Shown here: one piece after another, positions 1 to 11,617 of the stretch
Layout: each line of letters begins with the position of its first letter
Numbering within the stretch: position 1 is the stretch's first letter
From: Annona cherimola
Taxonomy: Eukaryota; Streptophyta; Magnoliopsida; Magnoliales; Annonaceae
DNA: 64,000 nucleotides
Direction of reading: 5' to 3'
NCBI GenBank assembly: GCA_030490835.1
Contig: CM059973.1
Span: 47,806,008 to 47,870,007 of the forward strand
The notes under the pieces: generated by a model
What the model was told of the DNA's origin: nothing
Databases searched by the model: none
Seen by the model: the letters and a program-made list of their open reading frames with translations, nothing else
Program-made: the position numbers and the translations under genes

Positions 1-786
1 TTTTATGAAAGTCATGTGCACAAAGTACTAGGTCCGCCTGAAAGGTATAAGCGGACCGATTGTCCCCATTTGGTGTGGCCAAGTCACTAAGATAGGCCCA
101 AGGCCGGCGGCGCCTTCTCTGAAATGGGAGATGACAAGGACGGATGGTTGCCTAGCTAGCTTCCATCCTATGAAGGACATGATCATGGTTTTATATTGCA
201 TTATGCATGTCGTGCCCGTGATGGGTACAAGAATTCTATTTTCAATATATACCTTTCATAAGGTATAAATTGCTTTCCTAGATATTTTAAATGAAAAACT
301 GTTGCCTGAAATAATTTTCCTGTGAAATATAAATAGCTTGCTTCTTGAGTTTCGACTCACGTTTTCATTTTCCAAACCGAAAGACAGGTGAAAGAAAGGA
401 CATGACAAAGGAGCAAGTGCAAGATCATTAAAGCAATGGACAAACATTAGCACTTTTATGTTATGAAAAACTTGTGTGAAATGGATGTAAATTATTTTGA
501 TGTTTATGTTGATGACTATGATTAATACATGCAGTGACATCTGATTTAGGTGAATGTTGAAATGTCTCTTGAATATCATGCTTTACTATGTAATGAATGG
601 TTGGAAATGACCTAGTTATGCTTGAGATGAAACTATGAAGAATTAAACTCCTATGAGAACATATTTAATTGGATAAATATCTGTTAAAACCTGCCGTGTG
701 ATAGGGCTACAATCCTGATCACGTTTACCAATCAATACGATCCTGAGGTAAGGCTCAGGATGTGATGCTCGGGTTTAGGGCGCCAC
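1..786 (+). mobile_element. 3' part of a Tekay-like gypsy LTR
   Basis: The piece reads in the same direction and order as the LTRs at 53095-56214 and 56886-59400. It shares a block around 45-170 (GCGGACCGA..., the GGCCGGCGGCG stretch, TGCCTAGCTAGC) with 58820-58935. It also shares a block near 340-400 that ends in a 'gagtttcgactca' motif with 55850. It closes with ACACA after a GGGCGCC, like the G2 LTR end. Nothing resembling a primer site follows, so this is probably a solo LTR or a 3' LTR whose start lies before the window. The open frames here are accidental. Confidence 0.65.
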
Positions 787-3474
787 ACATACCATCCATT
801 CCATATTATGTTTTAAATACATACTTAAGGTAAACACATAATTATCATTCATAAATAAAAATGTGGAGATTTATATCTCCTATTAACAATTTTTCATCAA
901 TTTTTCATTTTTCCTACGTCAATGCTCATTCTAAGCATATAAGTGACGTTTTAAGCTTCATAACTTAATCTCAAAAATTGAGATAATCAAACATAATTCA
1001 TACAATAACATCCTTATGCATTTCATCACATATTCATGCATATTTTGCATTTTAGCAATTCATATAAACTATTTACCACTTATCCATACTTAGCATTCCA
1101 TAGACACCCATTTTACAATACATAGCTTAGGTGTTTCTTAAAATTTCTCAAGTCAGCAACTTGTGTCCTTATTCAGAATGATTAAACTCATTAATTAACA
1201 TTTAATTTAAGGTCTAATTTTAGATTTTCAATCCATTCATCATAGGGTTCCAAAACAGCCATATTAGGACCCATTTTTCATCCTTTAATGCCTCTTTCAA
1301 GACTTAAATCATAACAGATTTATAAGTCATAATTTCTAGCAACTAAACATGATTTGTTTAACCCAAATTTAGGGTATTATCATATATTAAAAATTCATAA
1401 TTCATTGGCTTCCATAACAGCAACATTTTCATGCATATAGGGCATCCATTTGACCCATTTTTACGTGTCTAAACATATATCCATAAAATCAAATTTTGGG
1501 AAAATCTTTCCAATAACTTTTGGAAATTCAATGTACCATAATCCTAGAGTAATTTACCCTCCATAAAATCCATAAATCATTTGTTTACAAACAGCAACAA
1601 AAATCACATGTAGAGTACCCATTTTGGCCCTCATTTGGACATTCCATACATATACCCTAAAAAATCAGATTTATGGAAAACTCATCTAACCCACTTAGGC
1701 CATCCAAAGGGTCCTTAATTTAGGTTACTTTACCCTACAATTAATCCATAAAAAATTTAAGTACTTCCTTGTATCATTTTTAACTCAAAAATGGAAAAAT
1801 CGTGTATTACTTGAAACCTTAAGTTCCATATTTGCTAAAATCATCAGTAAATACTTAAATCAACATATGTAATTCAAAAGAACATTAATTACATCCAAAT
1901 CATCATTATTTAATCATACAACAACTTGGTTTAGGGTTTTGAGAATTTCTAAGTTAGATTTCATCTCAAAATTCAACCCTAACTTCCCTTTTCACTCTCT
2001 TGAACTATTGATCTCATTTAAATCTTTCGAAAATCATTCAATACCCATATCAAGGCATTATAAATCATCCTTTAAGACTTCATTATGAATCATATTCATG
2101 ACCCATAACTTGAGGTGAAAAACTTATGATCAAAGCATCCAAAACTTGAAATATACTTATTTGAATCGAATCAAAGTTGAATCCAAACTTTCCTAGCTTG
2201 AATCCCTTTCTTTCCTTCCCTTTTTACTTCTTTTTTTCTCCTATTTTTCCCCTCTTTTCATTGCTGTTTTGGGTCGTGCAGGGATGCCTTGCTTGGAGGA
2301 TTTTTCTCCTCAAAATTTTTCTCTCTCTAACCCTCTTGAAACGTCCCCATGGAAGCATCTTTTATATCCTTCATTTTCCAGATTTTTGGGCCCACCATGA
2401 CACATAATTTGGAGGCTAATTAATGGGCATCTTATCCCTTGATGTGGTGGTACAATATTACCCTAGTAAAATGGGTAATTATCTTATAGAAATTTCATCA
2501 AAATCATCACATTAATGGGCCATAAAGCTGTCCACTTAGAAACGTCCACATGTCATGGACCTTATGGAATTTTCTTGCCACAAAAATCAACCTATCTCAC
2601 GTTCATAACTCACCCTAGCTTCCTAGGTCATTTAAATGCATATTTTTCATTTTTAAAAAATAAAAAAATTCGTATTTATCAAGCTTGGGCGTCACATGCA
2701 TTGCCACCTCTCCATGCCTCTTTGAGGCTAGCCCTTAGCCTCTTAAACCATCATTTAATCCACTTGAATTTTAAAGGATTTTGGCCCTTGACTTAATCCA
2801 AAAGATCTAGTTTAAAGCACCTCCTTTTGACACCTTGCATAGCATTAAACCAAGTCATTTAACTCACTTACTTTTTAATAAATGCTATGGTACTCTAGGG
2901 TGCACAAAGTCAATGCTAGGCATATTTTTCCAATTGAACATTTTTTCATGGTAATTAGCTTAATCCAATCCACTAATACGATAGATTTCATAATTTTATT
3001 CAATCGTTTCAAATTTCATCTCAAACTGACGTTTCTATGTCAAGTTATGAATCTTCGAAAATAACCTTAGAGTGTGAGATTAAAATCAAATAATTATCAC
3101 CTTAATTCCATCACATTAACCTTAATCCAATCCACATATAAGGTTGAGCCCAAAATCATGAGCTTACCTGTCAAATTTTATCTCATTTCGCCTTATAGAT
3201 ATCAAGTTATGAATTTTCTATGATTTCCAACATAATTCCATAATTTCCATTTTAATCTTTATTAATTATATCATGGAAATTAAAATAAATATTCATGCCA
3301 CATTAGCACATCCTAATCCTCATTAAGCCCCTTGACGATTAGTCTTAATTACGATTCTTAATAGCAAACCTTAATTGCAAAATTCATTAAATCATAAAAG
3401 TCATAAATTATCCATAATTCATTTAAATAACACATGTGTCATAATTATAGACCTACTTAGGTCTGGGTATCACA
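787..3474 (-). mobile_element. Diverged gypsy LTR-like segment, minus orientation
   Basis: AT-rich non-coding DNA that follows, in order, the 5' LTR of G1 at 47030-49718. The shared landmarks are the 'taagcttcat' block, pyrimidine-rich 'cctcttttcattgct' sequence, and near the end a 'gttatgaatttt' motif. It ends at 3471-3474 in CACA after 'ggtctgggtat', which is the minus-strand LTR start (TGTGATACCC) of this family. It is clearly more diverged than the 4689-5249 piece, so it is another subfamily or an older copy. The left end is cut by the plus-strand LTR at 1-786. Short ORFs at 2177-2407, 2515-2796 and 2882-3064 show no recognisable domain. Confidence 0.55.
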
Positions 3475-4480
3475 CTATCCAACTCGCTATTTGAAGTGTA
3501 CCACGATGCAAATATGGTCAAAGAAATCTAGGATTCGCTTTAGCACAAATATAGTACTAATGATGCAAGCGCCAAATAGTTTTTGTAAGTAAAATTTTTA
3601 ATTATACTATGACTAATAATAAATCAATCCTTGATTAAGTTAATGAGGTTGAAGTTAATCAACTTAGGTCACTGGGTAGTAAGATTGATGAATTTATTCT
3701 TGTTGGTGCAATTATTGAGAAATTACCACCTTGTTGGAAAAACCACTGCAAAAATCTAAAACAAATGAAAAGATCTATGAGTTTAGATGATCTTGCTCTT
3801 AATCTTCATATTGAAGAAAAATCAATAAAAAATGAAAAAGAAAGAAGAGAAAATTCAGGCTAAGGCTAATGTGATTGAAGTTCTAAATCAGGTGACAAAT
3901 GTCAATAATCAACCTTCTAAGAGATCTAAATTAAATACCAAAAAGACCATTACTAAGTAAAAGAAAGGATCTTGCTTTTATTGTAAGAAAATGAGTCATT
4001 TGAAAAGTGAGTGTAGACTTCTCAAAAGGAAGAATAACACTCAGTTTGGATCATATCAGAGAAAAGATCCACGTTTGACTGAGGAACATTTTGTTGCCAT
4101 GATTTTTTAAATTTATACAGTAAATGATGACCAATACATGTTCGCAAAGATAAAAGACGATTTAAAACCTATAAAACTAATCAAAATAAAAAGAAATTAT
4201 TCTTGGGTAACTGTCAAGGTGGAAGGGTCAGGAATCGTAATCCTGAAATTGACTTCGGAAAAATTACTTACTCTCATAAACATACTTCATGTACCAGAAA
4301 TCACAAGAATCTTATCTCAGTTAGTCTTCTTAGTAAATATGTTTTTTCAAACTGGTATTTGAGTTGGATCAAATTATTGTAATCAAGTAAGGTATATTTG
4401 TGGACAAGGGCTATTTTGTAAATGACATGTTTTGCCTACACGTCAATAATGGATCATCATCTTTTGCTTATATGGTTGGA
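3475..4480 (+). pseudogene. Decayed Ty1/copia gag-protease fragment
   Basis: Conceptual translation across several frames gives copia Gag pieces. First come LFEVYHDA and KIDEFILVGAIIEKLPPCW, typical of the UBN2-type Gag core, then SLDDLALNLHIEE. Next is a zinc knuckle CFYCKKMSHLKSEC (CX2CX4HX4C) near 3974-4015, then the protease-flanking motif LTLINILHVPE and finally DKGYFVNDMFCLHVN. Numerous stops and frame changes make it non-functional. The protein type differs from C1-C3, so it is a separate copia lineage. It starts abruptly after the LTR end at 3474, which suggests that LTR inserted into it and that its 5' half lies to the left. Confidence 0.7.
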
Positions 4481-4688
4481 ATTTTTTATATGGCTGATAA
4501 CTCGTACTTTTACGAGTTATCATGGCCCATTTCAGATTTAATTTGTGCATTAGTTCGAGATATTTGGTATAGTTTGCACTCATTTAGCTTAATTTTCATC
4601 TGTTTTGCATTTTATGAGCATTAATTAGTTTTTAGGCAATTTTTGCATTATTTAGGCATTTTTAGTTCATTTATTTAGTTTTTCCATC
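4481..4688. repeat. AT-rich segment opening with a perfect 11-bp hairpin
   Basis: An inverted repeat GATAACTCGTA (4496-4506), loop CTTT, TACGAGTTATC (4511-4521) is perfect over 11 bp. It is followed by about 165 bp of AT-rich DNA rich in 'ttagg' and 'gcattt'. The stem begins TGATAA, so this may be the terminus of yet another LTR or a small element. No coding potential was seen. Confidence 0.45.
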
Positions 4689-5249
4689 AGTACTTTTGAG
4701 GTGCATTAGTCAACCATGCTCACCTTTTTCAATGCAGGTATTTTTCCAACATTTTATTCTCAATCTAAGCCATCCAAAATAAACATCTCATAATTTCATT
4801 CAACCATTTCAAATTTCGTCTTAATCCGAGTTTCCTAGCTCCCGTTAATCCGTTTAAAGTTAACGGTTGAAATTGAAATATGATCAATAAATAATAACTC
4901 TAATTTTATTAAGGATTTTCATAATACAATAATCCCATAATACCAAGTCCAACATCATCAACTTCCATTTCAAATTTCACTTGAATCCGCCTTACAGGCG
5001 TTGAGTTATGAATTTTCTAGTGTTTTTCCACTTAACTTAACAATTATCATTTAAATTCTCATAATCCATATAAAATAATCTAATTTGGTTATTCATAATG
5101 TATTGGTGTATTTTAATCACCAACAAACTATTCTAATCCTATTGGCCCATATCAGCTCATATTGATCATTCGAATCATCCATAATTCATTTAATTCACAT
5201 ATGTATGTCCAAGGCATACATTGGACCCTACTTAGGTTGGGGTTTCACA
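4689..5249 (-). mobile_element. G1 3' LTR, surviving outer end
   Basis: About 560 bp nearly identical in sequence and length to 49157-49718, from 'agtacttttgaggtg' to the terminal TTTCACA. The minus-strand LTR therefore begins TGTGAAACCCC at 5249. A polypurine tract lies directly beside it, which marks it as the 3' LTR of a minus-strand gypsy element whose 5' LTR is at 24910-27101 plus 46140-49718. The rest of the LTR is missing to the left, where a copia remnant and other repeats are found. Confidence 0.75.
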
Positions 5250-5263
5250 ATCCTTCCCCCCTT
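5250..5263 (-). promoter_or_regulatory. G1 polypurine tract
   Basis: The minus strand reads AAGGGGGGAAGGAT immediately before the LTR start TGTGAAACC. G2 has the same arrangement at 56872-56885. This is the expected plus-strand DNA primer of a gypsy element. Confidence 0.75.
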
Positions 5264-6179
5264 ATAACAAGTTTCGTTCCGAAACCTATTATATTTCATA
5301 TATTGGGGTAAGGCTCACATAATTTACTAACTTATCATTATTTCTACCATTCCAATGGCTCACTACGCTTCCACTGCGCTACTATATCTTAGTGGCACTT
5401 TTAGCCTTGGTCCATTAGATCTATCACTTATCTCTACTATTCGTTGTTCACACATGGGTTTCTCATTGGCATTTACCCTTCATTTGTGTCATTCCATACT
5501 ATTTTTCCTTATACATGGAGAGATTGTATCATTTCCCATCTTATCATAGGGTAAATTTTAAGTTACCCATTCATTCATAAAAATCTATAGCCATCATTTT
5601 CACATATTATCAATTTAAAATAATACATTCATTTTATAATATAGAGCAAAAATTGCTCTCGTACAGAGTTTCATACATGAAATTTAATACATGTCTTAGC
5701 AAAAGACACTTTTGCTAAGCTATCCATTCCTTCTCCTCCCATAATGTCTACTGCTAGATTTTACCATGGTAGACTATCTATTAGGAATACCGGTACTAAA
5801 CCAGTCTAAAATATTTTCTTCCTCATTTCCCTTTCCAATTTCCATAAACTAGTAAGGGTCCTTATCATTTTCAAAATTTTCTAACCTCATTTCTTATGAA
5901 TATCATAGAGAAATCATTTCTCTCGTATCTATCTTTCAATCATATCTAAATTGAAAAGAATTACAGCAATCATTATTGCCTTCATTCTTCTCTTCATTTT
6001 TCTATCATCTCTTGCTATGATATACCAACTTTTGTGGTATCATATGTGTGATCTTCTTTTCTTTTTATACATGCTAACTAGACATGTTTTGCTACATTTT
6101 TCTACTTAATTTGCAGAGATTTCCTATCAGTTATAGCTATTGGTTAACCTTTCTTATTCATTTCTTTTCTTTACACCAG
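5264..6179 (-). other. G1 internal region, non-coding or decayed
   Basis: No open frame with a recognisable domain. It lies between the polypurine tract and the gag remnant, so the roughly 4 kb expected for protease, RT and integrase is absent. A near-palindrome around 6014-6042 (TATGATA...TGGTATCATA) resembles the one next to the G1 primer site at 24808-24834. Confidence 0.5.
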
Positions 6180-6494
6180 GTTCCTTAATTTTCAGTGGCA
6201 AGTTATCCTTGCCCTGACTGTACATGTTCATTACCAACATGTATTACATCCTGACGTTCTATTGGAAGATATTTCTTAACAAATTCTTCTAGATTACCTT
6301 CTTTGGTTATGACATAATAGTCATTTAGGGTTTCCTATTACTTATAAGCATTGCCAATCAATGCTCGGATATTACATTTGACTACATGTTCAAACCTTGA
6401 ACATGTTTTTAGGTTCACTCATCCATTGCTCAGTCTGAATAAAATCTAATTCACCTGAGAACTTAGGTGGATACCAAGCTAGAAAGGCATCAAT
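6180..6494 (-). pseudogene. G1 gypsy gag remnant
   Basis: Minus-strand translation just inside 6494 reads AFLAWYPPKFSGELDFIQTE then QWMSEP. This matches the PPxFxGxxDPxxAExW start of the gypsy retrotransposon Gag domain. Further on, after frame breaks, EEFVKKYLPIERQD resembles the later F..KY.P...R part of the same domain. Stops interrupt it. C1 inserted in this gag, and the upstream part of the G1 internal region resumes at 23557. Confidence 0.65.
6490..6494. repeat. Target-site duplication of C1, left copy
   Basis: TCAAT directly precedes the C1 LTR end TGTTGG. The same five bases follow the other end at 23552-23556. This identifies C1 as one insertion. Confidence 0.9.
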
Positions 6495-7144
6495 TGTTGG
6501 TCCTGAGTTAATGACAATTACCCAAGAGGGGAGGGGTGAATTGGGTATTTAAAATTTTCAACTTAAAAAGAAACTTTACCCCAGATTAATCTAGTCCCCT
6601 TTATGAAGAAACAAAGTGGAAAGCAATATAGTGTAGAGAGCAGAAATAAAAATCAACAAGCAAGGTTTTTATAGTGGTTCGGGCAACCTCCCTACTCCAC
6701 TCTTCCAAGCTCACACCTCTTGTGACTTGGGTTCCACTATTGTATTTCACAAACACAACTAGAGTCAGTGCTCTCTTCTAGATTCCAGCTCTAGGGGGCA
6801 TCAACAATACACAACACAAGTAGGTGATGAGTTCCACTCCAATCACAAACTACTTTGCTTACACTTGATCTTAGTTACCCAAACTAAATCAAGTTTAATA
6901 CAACAAGAAAAATGAAAGAAAGTTTCTACACTTTACTGTTGTATAGAGGCAGATTTGGCGCAGAGAAGAACTTGTAGTGTAGGCTTAGAGATTCAGCAAG
7001 CAGCTCTTGGCAGTTTGGAAGCAAGGTTCTTCTTCTAAATGTTGGCTTACTTAAAGCTCTTAAAGATGAGAGTTATGCTCAATCAATGATTTCTCAGCTC
7101 TCCTCCTCGTTCATATTGAATTCCTTATATAATTTGCGAGGGAA

Positions 7145-7194
7145 TCTGAACGTTTGGAGGTAGGTGGCGCGCATTTAATGCGCCAACGTTCAGA
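7145..7194. repeat. Inverted repeat beside the C1 TATA box
   Basis: TCTGAACGTT (7145-7154) pairs perfectly with AACGTTCAGA (7185-7194). Inside is a GC-rich pair, GGCGC and GCGCC, around an AT-rich centre. The 5' LTR has the same structure at 22548-22597. It lies between the TATA-like box and the GTCGAC array. Confidence 0.75.
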
Positions 7195-7210
7195 AAATTT
7201 CTGACCGTTG

Positions 7211-8090
7211 TGACCCAAGTCGCAGGTGGAGTCGACTTCGGGTGCGACTTCACCCAAGTCGCAGATAGAGTCGATTTCAGGTGCGACTTCGCCTGTCCGC
7301 AGCTTCTTGAAGTTCCATTCTAGGTCGACTTGGTCCTCGACTTGACCCAAGTCGCAGCTGAAGTCGACTTCGGTTGCGACTTCACTTCTTCAGCTTGCTA
7401 GTTGAACTTGAAGTTCTTGGAATGCCTTGCTTGCTTGAATTTCTTCATGTTTGGTTGTTCTTCCTTTGATTATATCTTTTGCAACTTAGTATAATCATCC
7501 TAGCTTGATGTCCTTTTAACTTCGTGACTTGCAAACTTTGAATCCTTGTGATCTTGAGTACTTGAATCTTAGAATGCATGGTAGATGTCCGAGTAAGTGT
7601 TCATGATCAAATCATGATGGATTCATGCAGCCCTGCTTGCTTTGATCTTCATCTGATCTTCATTTGATCCTTATTTGGTCCATGTTGAGTGTCTGAGTTG
7701 AATTGATCTTCATTTTCACTTGAATCTAGCACTGAGCCGTCTTTATCTCCAAGTTCCACACTGAAGTCGAAGCTGAAGTCGACTTGGTCTGCGACTTCAC
7801 CCAAGTCGCATGCGAAGTCGACTTGGGATGCAACTTCGGCAGCTCTCGTCCCCGATTTCAACTCTAGATGAAAATGACGCCTCGAAGTCGAAGCTGGAGT
7901 CGACTTGGTCTGCGACTTTACCCAAGTCGCATGCAGAGTCGACTTGGGATGCGACTTCGACACCTCTCATTCCTGATTTCAACTCTGGAAGGAAATGACG
8001 TCTTGAAGTCACTGCTGGAGTCGACTTGGGGATCGACTTGGCCTAAGTCGATGCCTGAGTCGACTTGGAAATTGACTTGACTTGCCATGC
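7211..8090. repeat. GTCGAC palindrome array, C1 3' LTR
   Basis: Clusters of AAGTCGCA, AGTCGACT and TGCGACTT separated by five bases. At 7213-7285 six consecutive motifs lie on a 13-base grid. A second cluster covers about 7765-8080. The array is in U3, upstream of the TATA-like box. Confidence 0.9.
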
Positions 8091-8215
8091 TTCATATTCT
8101 TCACTTCTATAACCTTTAATCATCTTCACACACATGTTAGTAATCAAAACTTACTCAAATTGGTTTGTTAACCATCAAAACATAGACTTAGCTTATTTTC
8201 CACATGTTTCCAACA

Positions 8216-8231
8216 ATCTCCCCCTTTTTGA
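8216..8231 (-). promoter_or_regulatory. C1 polypurine tract
   Basis: The minus strand reads CAAAAAGGGGGAGAT immediately before the LTR start TGTTGGAAA. The identical arrangement is present in C2 (14298) and C3 (28995). Confidence 0.85.
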
Positions 8232-8492
8232 TGATTGACAAAACTGATTTGAGTATATACCTTTCAATGTCTTTAAAATAAACTATTTTTGCATTTTGAT
8301 TTTTTACATACATTTCCAATAAAATCACAAGTTAAAATCATTCATACAAACATTTAAAACGGAGACTCAAATCCCGATCTCTTATCCCCCTTTTTGTCAA
8401 TTTATCAAAAAATAGAGATGGAACGGGTTAATCCTTTGAGAATGGCGGGGTTGCTCCCGCTGAACCTGTGCTCCCCCTCAGCTTGTGCTTAT

Positions 8493-11400
8493 CTAAGTTA
8501 ATTCAAGCATACCCATATCATTTCTAATTTTATAAAATGGTTCTTTTGCTAGAGGTTTGGTGAATATATCTGCAATTTGATCTTCTGTTCTTACATATTC
8601 CAAGCATATATCATGATTTTCTACATGTCTCTAATAAAATGATGTCTAAGGTCTATGTGCTTGGTCCGAGAATGCAATACTGGATTTTTAGTTAAACATA
8701 TGGCACTTGTATTATCACATCTAATAGGTATATCTTTAAAATTCATTCCATAGTCCCTAAGTTGTTGTTTCATCCAAAGCAATTGAGCACAACAGCTCCC
8801 GGCAGCAACATATTCGGCTTCCGCCGTAGATAGAGCAACACTAGTTTGTTTTCTTGAAAACCATGAAACCAACATGTTCCCAAGAAACTGACATGTTCCA
8901 CTAGTGCTTTTTCTATCTACCTTGTCGCCAGAAAAATTCGTATCCGAGTAGCCGATTAGATCAAAATTAGAACCCTTTGGATACCAAAGTCCTATGTTGG
9001 TACTATCTACTAAATATCTGAAAATTCTTTTTACAGCTACCAAGTGTGATTCTTTTGGACATGATTGAAATCTAGAGCACATACACACAATAAACAATAT
9101 ATCAGGCCTAGAAGCAGTTAAATATAATAAAGAACCTATCATGCTTCTATATAATTTTAAATCGACTGGTTTGCCTTTCTCGTCTTTGTCAATTTTAATA
9201 GTTGAGCTCATAGGCGTGTTTGCCCCTTTGATGTTTTCCATGCCAAATTTCTTTAACATTTTCTTGATGTACTTGGACTGGTTTATGAAGATCCCTTCAC
9301 TCAATTGTTTAATTTGTAGTCCAAGGAAGGAATTCAGCTCCCCCATCATACTAATCTCAAATTCTTTCTGCATAAGCTCAGAAAATTCTTGACAAAGAAT
9401 CTCATTAGTAGCACCAACAATAATGTCATCAACATAAATTTCAATAATCAAGATATCTTTTTCTTTGTACTTGATAAACAAAGTGGTGTCTACCTTTTCC
9501 TTTTGGAAATCATGATCAATCAAAAATTTGCTTAATCTCTCATACCAAGCCCTTGGGGCTTGTTTTAATCCATATAATGTCTTGGTTAATTTGTATACAA
9601 ATTTAGATTGTTCTTTCTCCTCAAATCCAGGTGGTTGTTCAACATACACCTCTTCATTTATATAATCATTCAGAAATGCACTTTTAACATCCATTTGAAA
9701 CAATTTAAAGTTCATGTGAGACGCAAAAGCTAGTAAGATGCGAATAGCTTCTAATTTAGCAACCGGAGCATAGGATCCTCAAAGTCTATTCCTTCTTCTT
9801 GTGAGTATCCCTTTGCCACAAGTCTAGCTTTGTTTCTCACCACAAGTTCACTTTCATCTAATTTGTTCTTAAAGACCCATTTTGTGCCAATGACAATGCA
9901 ATGTTTTGGTCTTGGAACAAGATTCCAAACTTGGTTTCTTTCAAATGGATTTAGCTCTTCTTGCATTGCTATGATCCAGTTTTCATCATCAAGAGCTTGG
10001 TCTATAGTGGATGGTTCAATTTTGGATACAAAGGCGTATTGTCCACAAATATTTTATTTTCACCTTCTAGTCTTTACCCCTTCATAAACATTCCCTATAA
10101 CTTGTTCAATTGGATAGTCATTTTTGAACTTTAAATCAGTTGGAGGTTTATAGAAATTATTAACTTCACTTACCCTTTCCTCCATGGATTCTTCTTGCTT
10201 CTCCATACGCAATTTTTCAAGACTACTTGTTATCTCATCTGCATCACTTAAATCATCTTTTCTTTTGAAACATGAGTTAATTTTATCAAAAACAACATGT
10301 ATTGACTCTTCTACAACTTGTTTTCTTTTGTTGAAGACTGTATATGCTTTGTTATTTGATGAATAACCAAGGAATATTGCCTCATCACTCTTAGCATCCA
10401 GTTTTCCCAAGTTGGTTTTTCCATTGTTCAAAACATAACATGTGCAACCAAAGGCATGAAAATATGAGATATTTGATTTTCTACCTTTCCATAGCTCATA
10501 TGGGGTCTTTTTCAAGATTGCTCTAATGGTAACTCGGTTCAACACATGACAAGTTGTACTTACAGCTTCACCCCAAAATATCTTGGATAATTTACTCTCA
10601 TTTAGCATTGTTCTAGCCATCTCTTGTATGGTTCTATTTTTCCTTTCAACTACTCCATTTTGTTGTGGAGTTCTTGGTGCAGAAAATGTGTGGTGGATTC
10701 CTTTTTGATTGCATAATTCTATGAATTGTTTATTTTCAAACTCACCACCATGATCACTTCTAATAGTCATAATAGTACTTTGTTTTTCATTTTGCACCAA
10801 ATTTACAAAGGTTGCAAACATAGAGAAAGCTTCATCTTTGCTAGCTAAGAGAATTACCCATGTGAATCTTGAAAAATCATCAACTATTACAAACACATAT
10901 TTCTTTCCACCAATGGTTAGAATGTCGGATGGCCCATATAGATCCATGTGTAGCAATTAAAGTGGCCTAGTGGTGGAAATCTCCTTTTTGGTAGAGAAAG
11001 ACATTTTAGGTTGTTTTGACAATTGACATGCCTTGGAAATTTTATCTTTGTCATATTTCAATTTAGGCAATCCTTCTACCAAACTCTTCTTCCATAGGGT
11101 CTTTATGTTTGTCATGTTTATGTGCCCAAGCCTCTTATGCCAAACCCATGGATCATTGCCAATGGCCATTAGACATTGACCATCTAGTTCATCAAGTGAA
11201 ACCAAATATACATTTCCATGTCTTTTTCCGCTAAACATGATATTTTCTCCATCAAATACATTACATATAGATGATTCAAACACAACCTTGTATACTTTGT
11301 CACATAATTGGCTAATACTCATTAAATTGTGCTTGAGTCCTTCAATAAATAATACATCTTCCATACATGCATTTGAAATACTATAAATGTTTCCTTTACC

Positions 11401-11565
11401 TTTGATTTTACCTTTCTCATTATTTTCAAAAGTAACAGTTCCATCGTTGCAAGGCTTGAGTTTATGAAATAAACTTCTTTCACCGGTCATATGCCTTAAG
11501 CAACCACTATCCATGAACCAAACGTTGCTTGCCTTTGCCTTGAAACATATCTGAAAAATGAACAA
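8493..11565 (-). pseudogene. pol: C1 pol: protease, integrase, RT, RNase H
   Basis: The polyprotein would process Gag, integrate cDNA and reverse-transcribe the element RNA. Order on the minus strand: protease WFMDSGCLRHMTGE near 11500; the GAG-pre-integrase/zinc region with HKRLGHIN and KACQLSK; integrase with [19 protein letters not shown] and [12 protein letters not shown] with [10 protein letters not shown] and IYVDDIIVG; and RNase H with STAEAEY and RTKHIDLRHHF. Breaks: a stop near 10957, a frameshift near 10070, another near 9740 and one near 8620 before the conserved end DMGMLELT. One Cys of the integrase zinc site reads Ser (SKACQ instead of CKACQ). Non-functional as it stands; the family call is secure. 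Confidence 0.88.
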
Positions 11566-11587
11566 ATAAATCTTATCTCTTTGGTAC
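11551..11587 (-). other. C1 37-nt GT...AG segment at the gag/pol junction
   Basis: On the minus strand it begins GTACC and ends TTTTTCAG, is exactly 37 nt long, and contains the end of gag including its regular stop. The frame downstream (ICFKAKASNVWFMDSG) is pol. Joining across the segment would keep one frame. The same length and ends occur in C2 and C3. Confidence 0.6.
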
Positions 11588-11617
11588 CCATTTTATGGGT
11601 CCATTTAGGTTAGTAAA

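Larger units (their letters stand above)
6495..8215 (-). repeat. C1 3' LTR
   Basis: 1,721 bp; the minus strand runs TGTTGGAAAC... to ...GGACCAACA. It contains a GTCGAC-rich U3 array (7211-8090), an inverted repeat (7145-7194), a TATA-like TTATATAAGG on the minus strand (about 7123-7134) and an R/U5 part with the family-wide 'tatagtggttcgggc' block near 6670. ORFs at 7111-7350 and 7649-8012 are products of the repeats. Confidence 0.9.

Noticed and set aside
2177..2796. Two Phe/Leu/Pro-rich ORFs in the left LTR-like region
   Set aside because: AT- and T-rich non-coding LTR sequence; no domain, no conservation in the related 48136-48690 region in the same frame.
7649..8080. Overlapping ORFs with a 13-residue repeat (SHLESTS, GEVAPEVDS types) in the GTCGAC arrays
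   Set aside because: The 39-base unit is 13 codons, so all frames look repetitive on both strands. They lie in U3, differ between LTR copies and have no conserved start; treated as non-coding.
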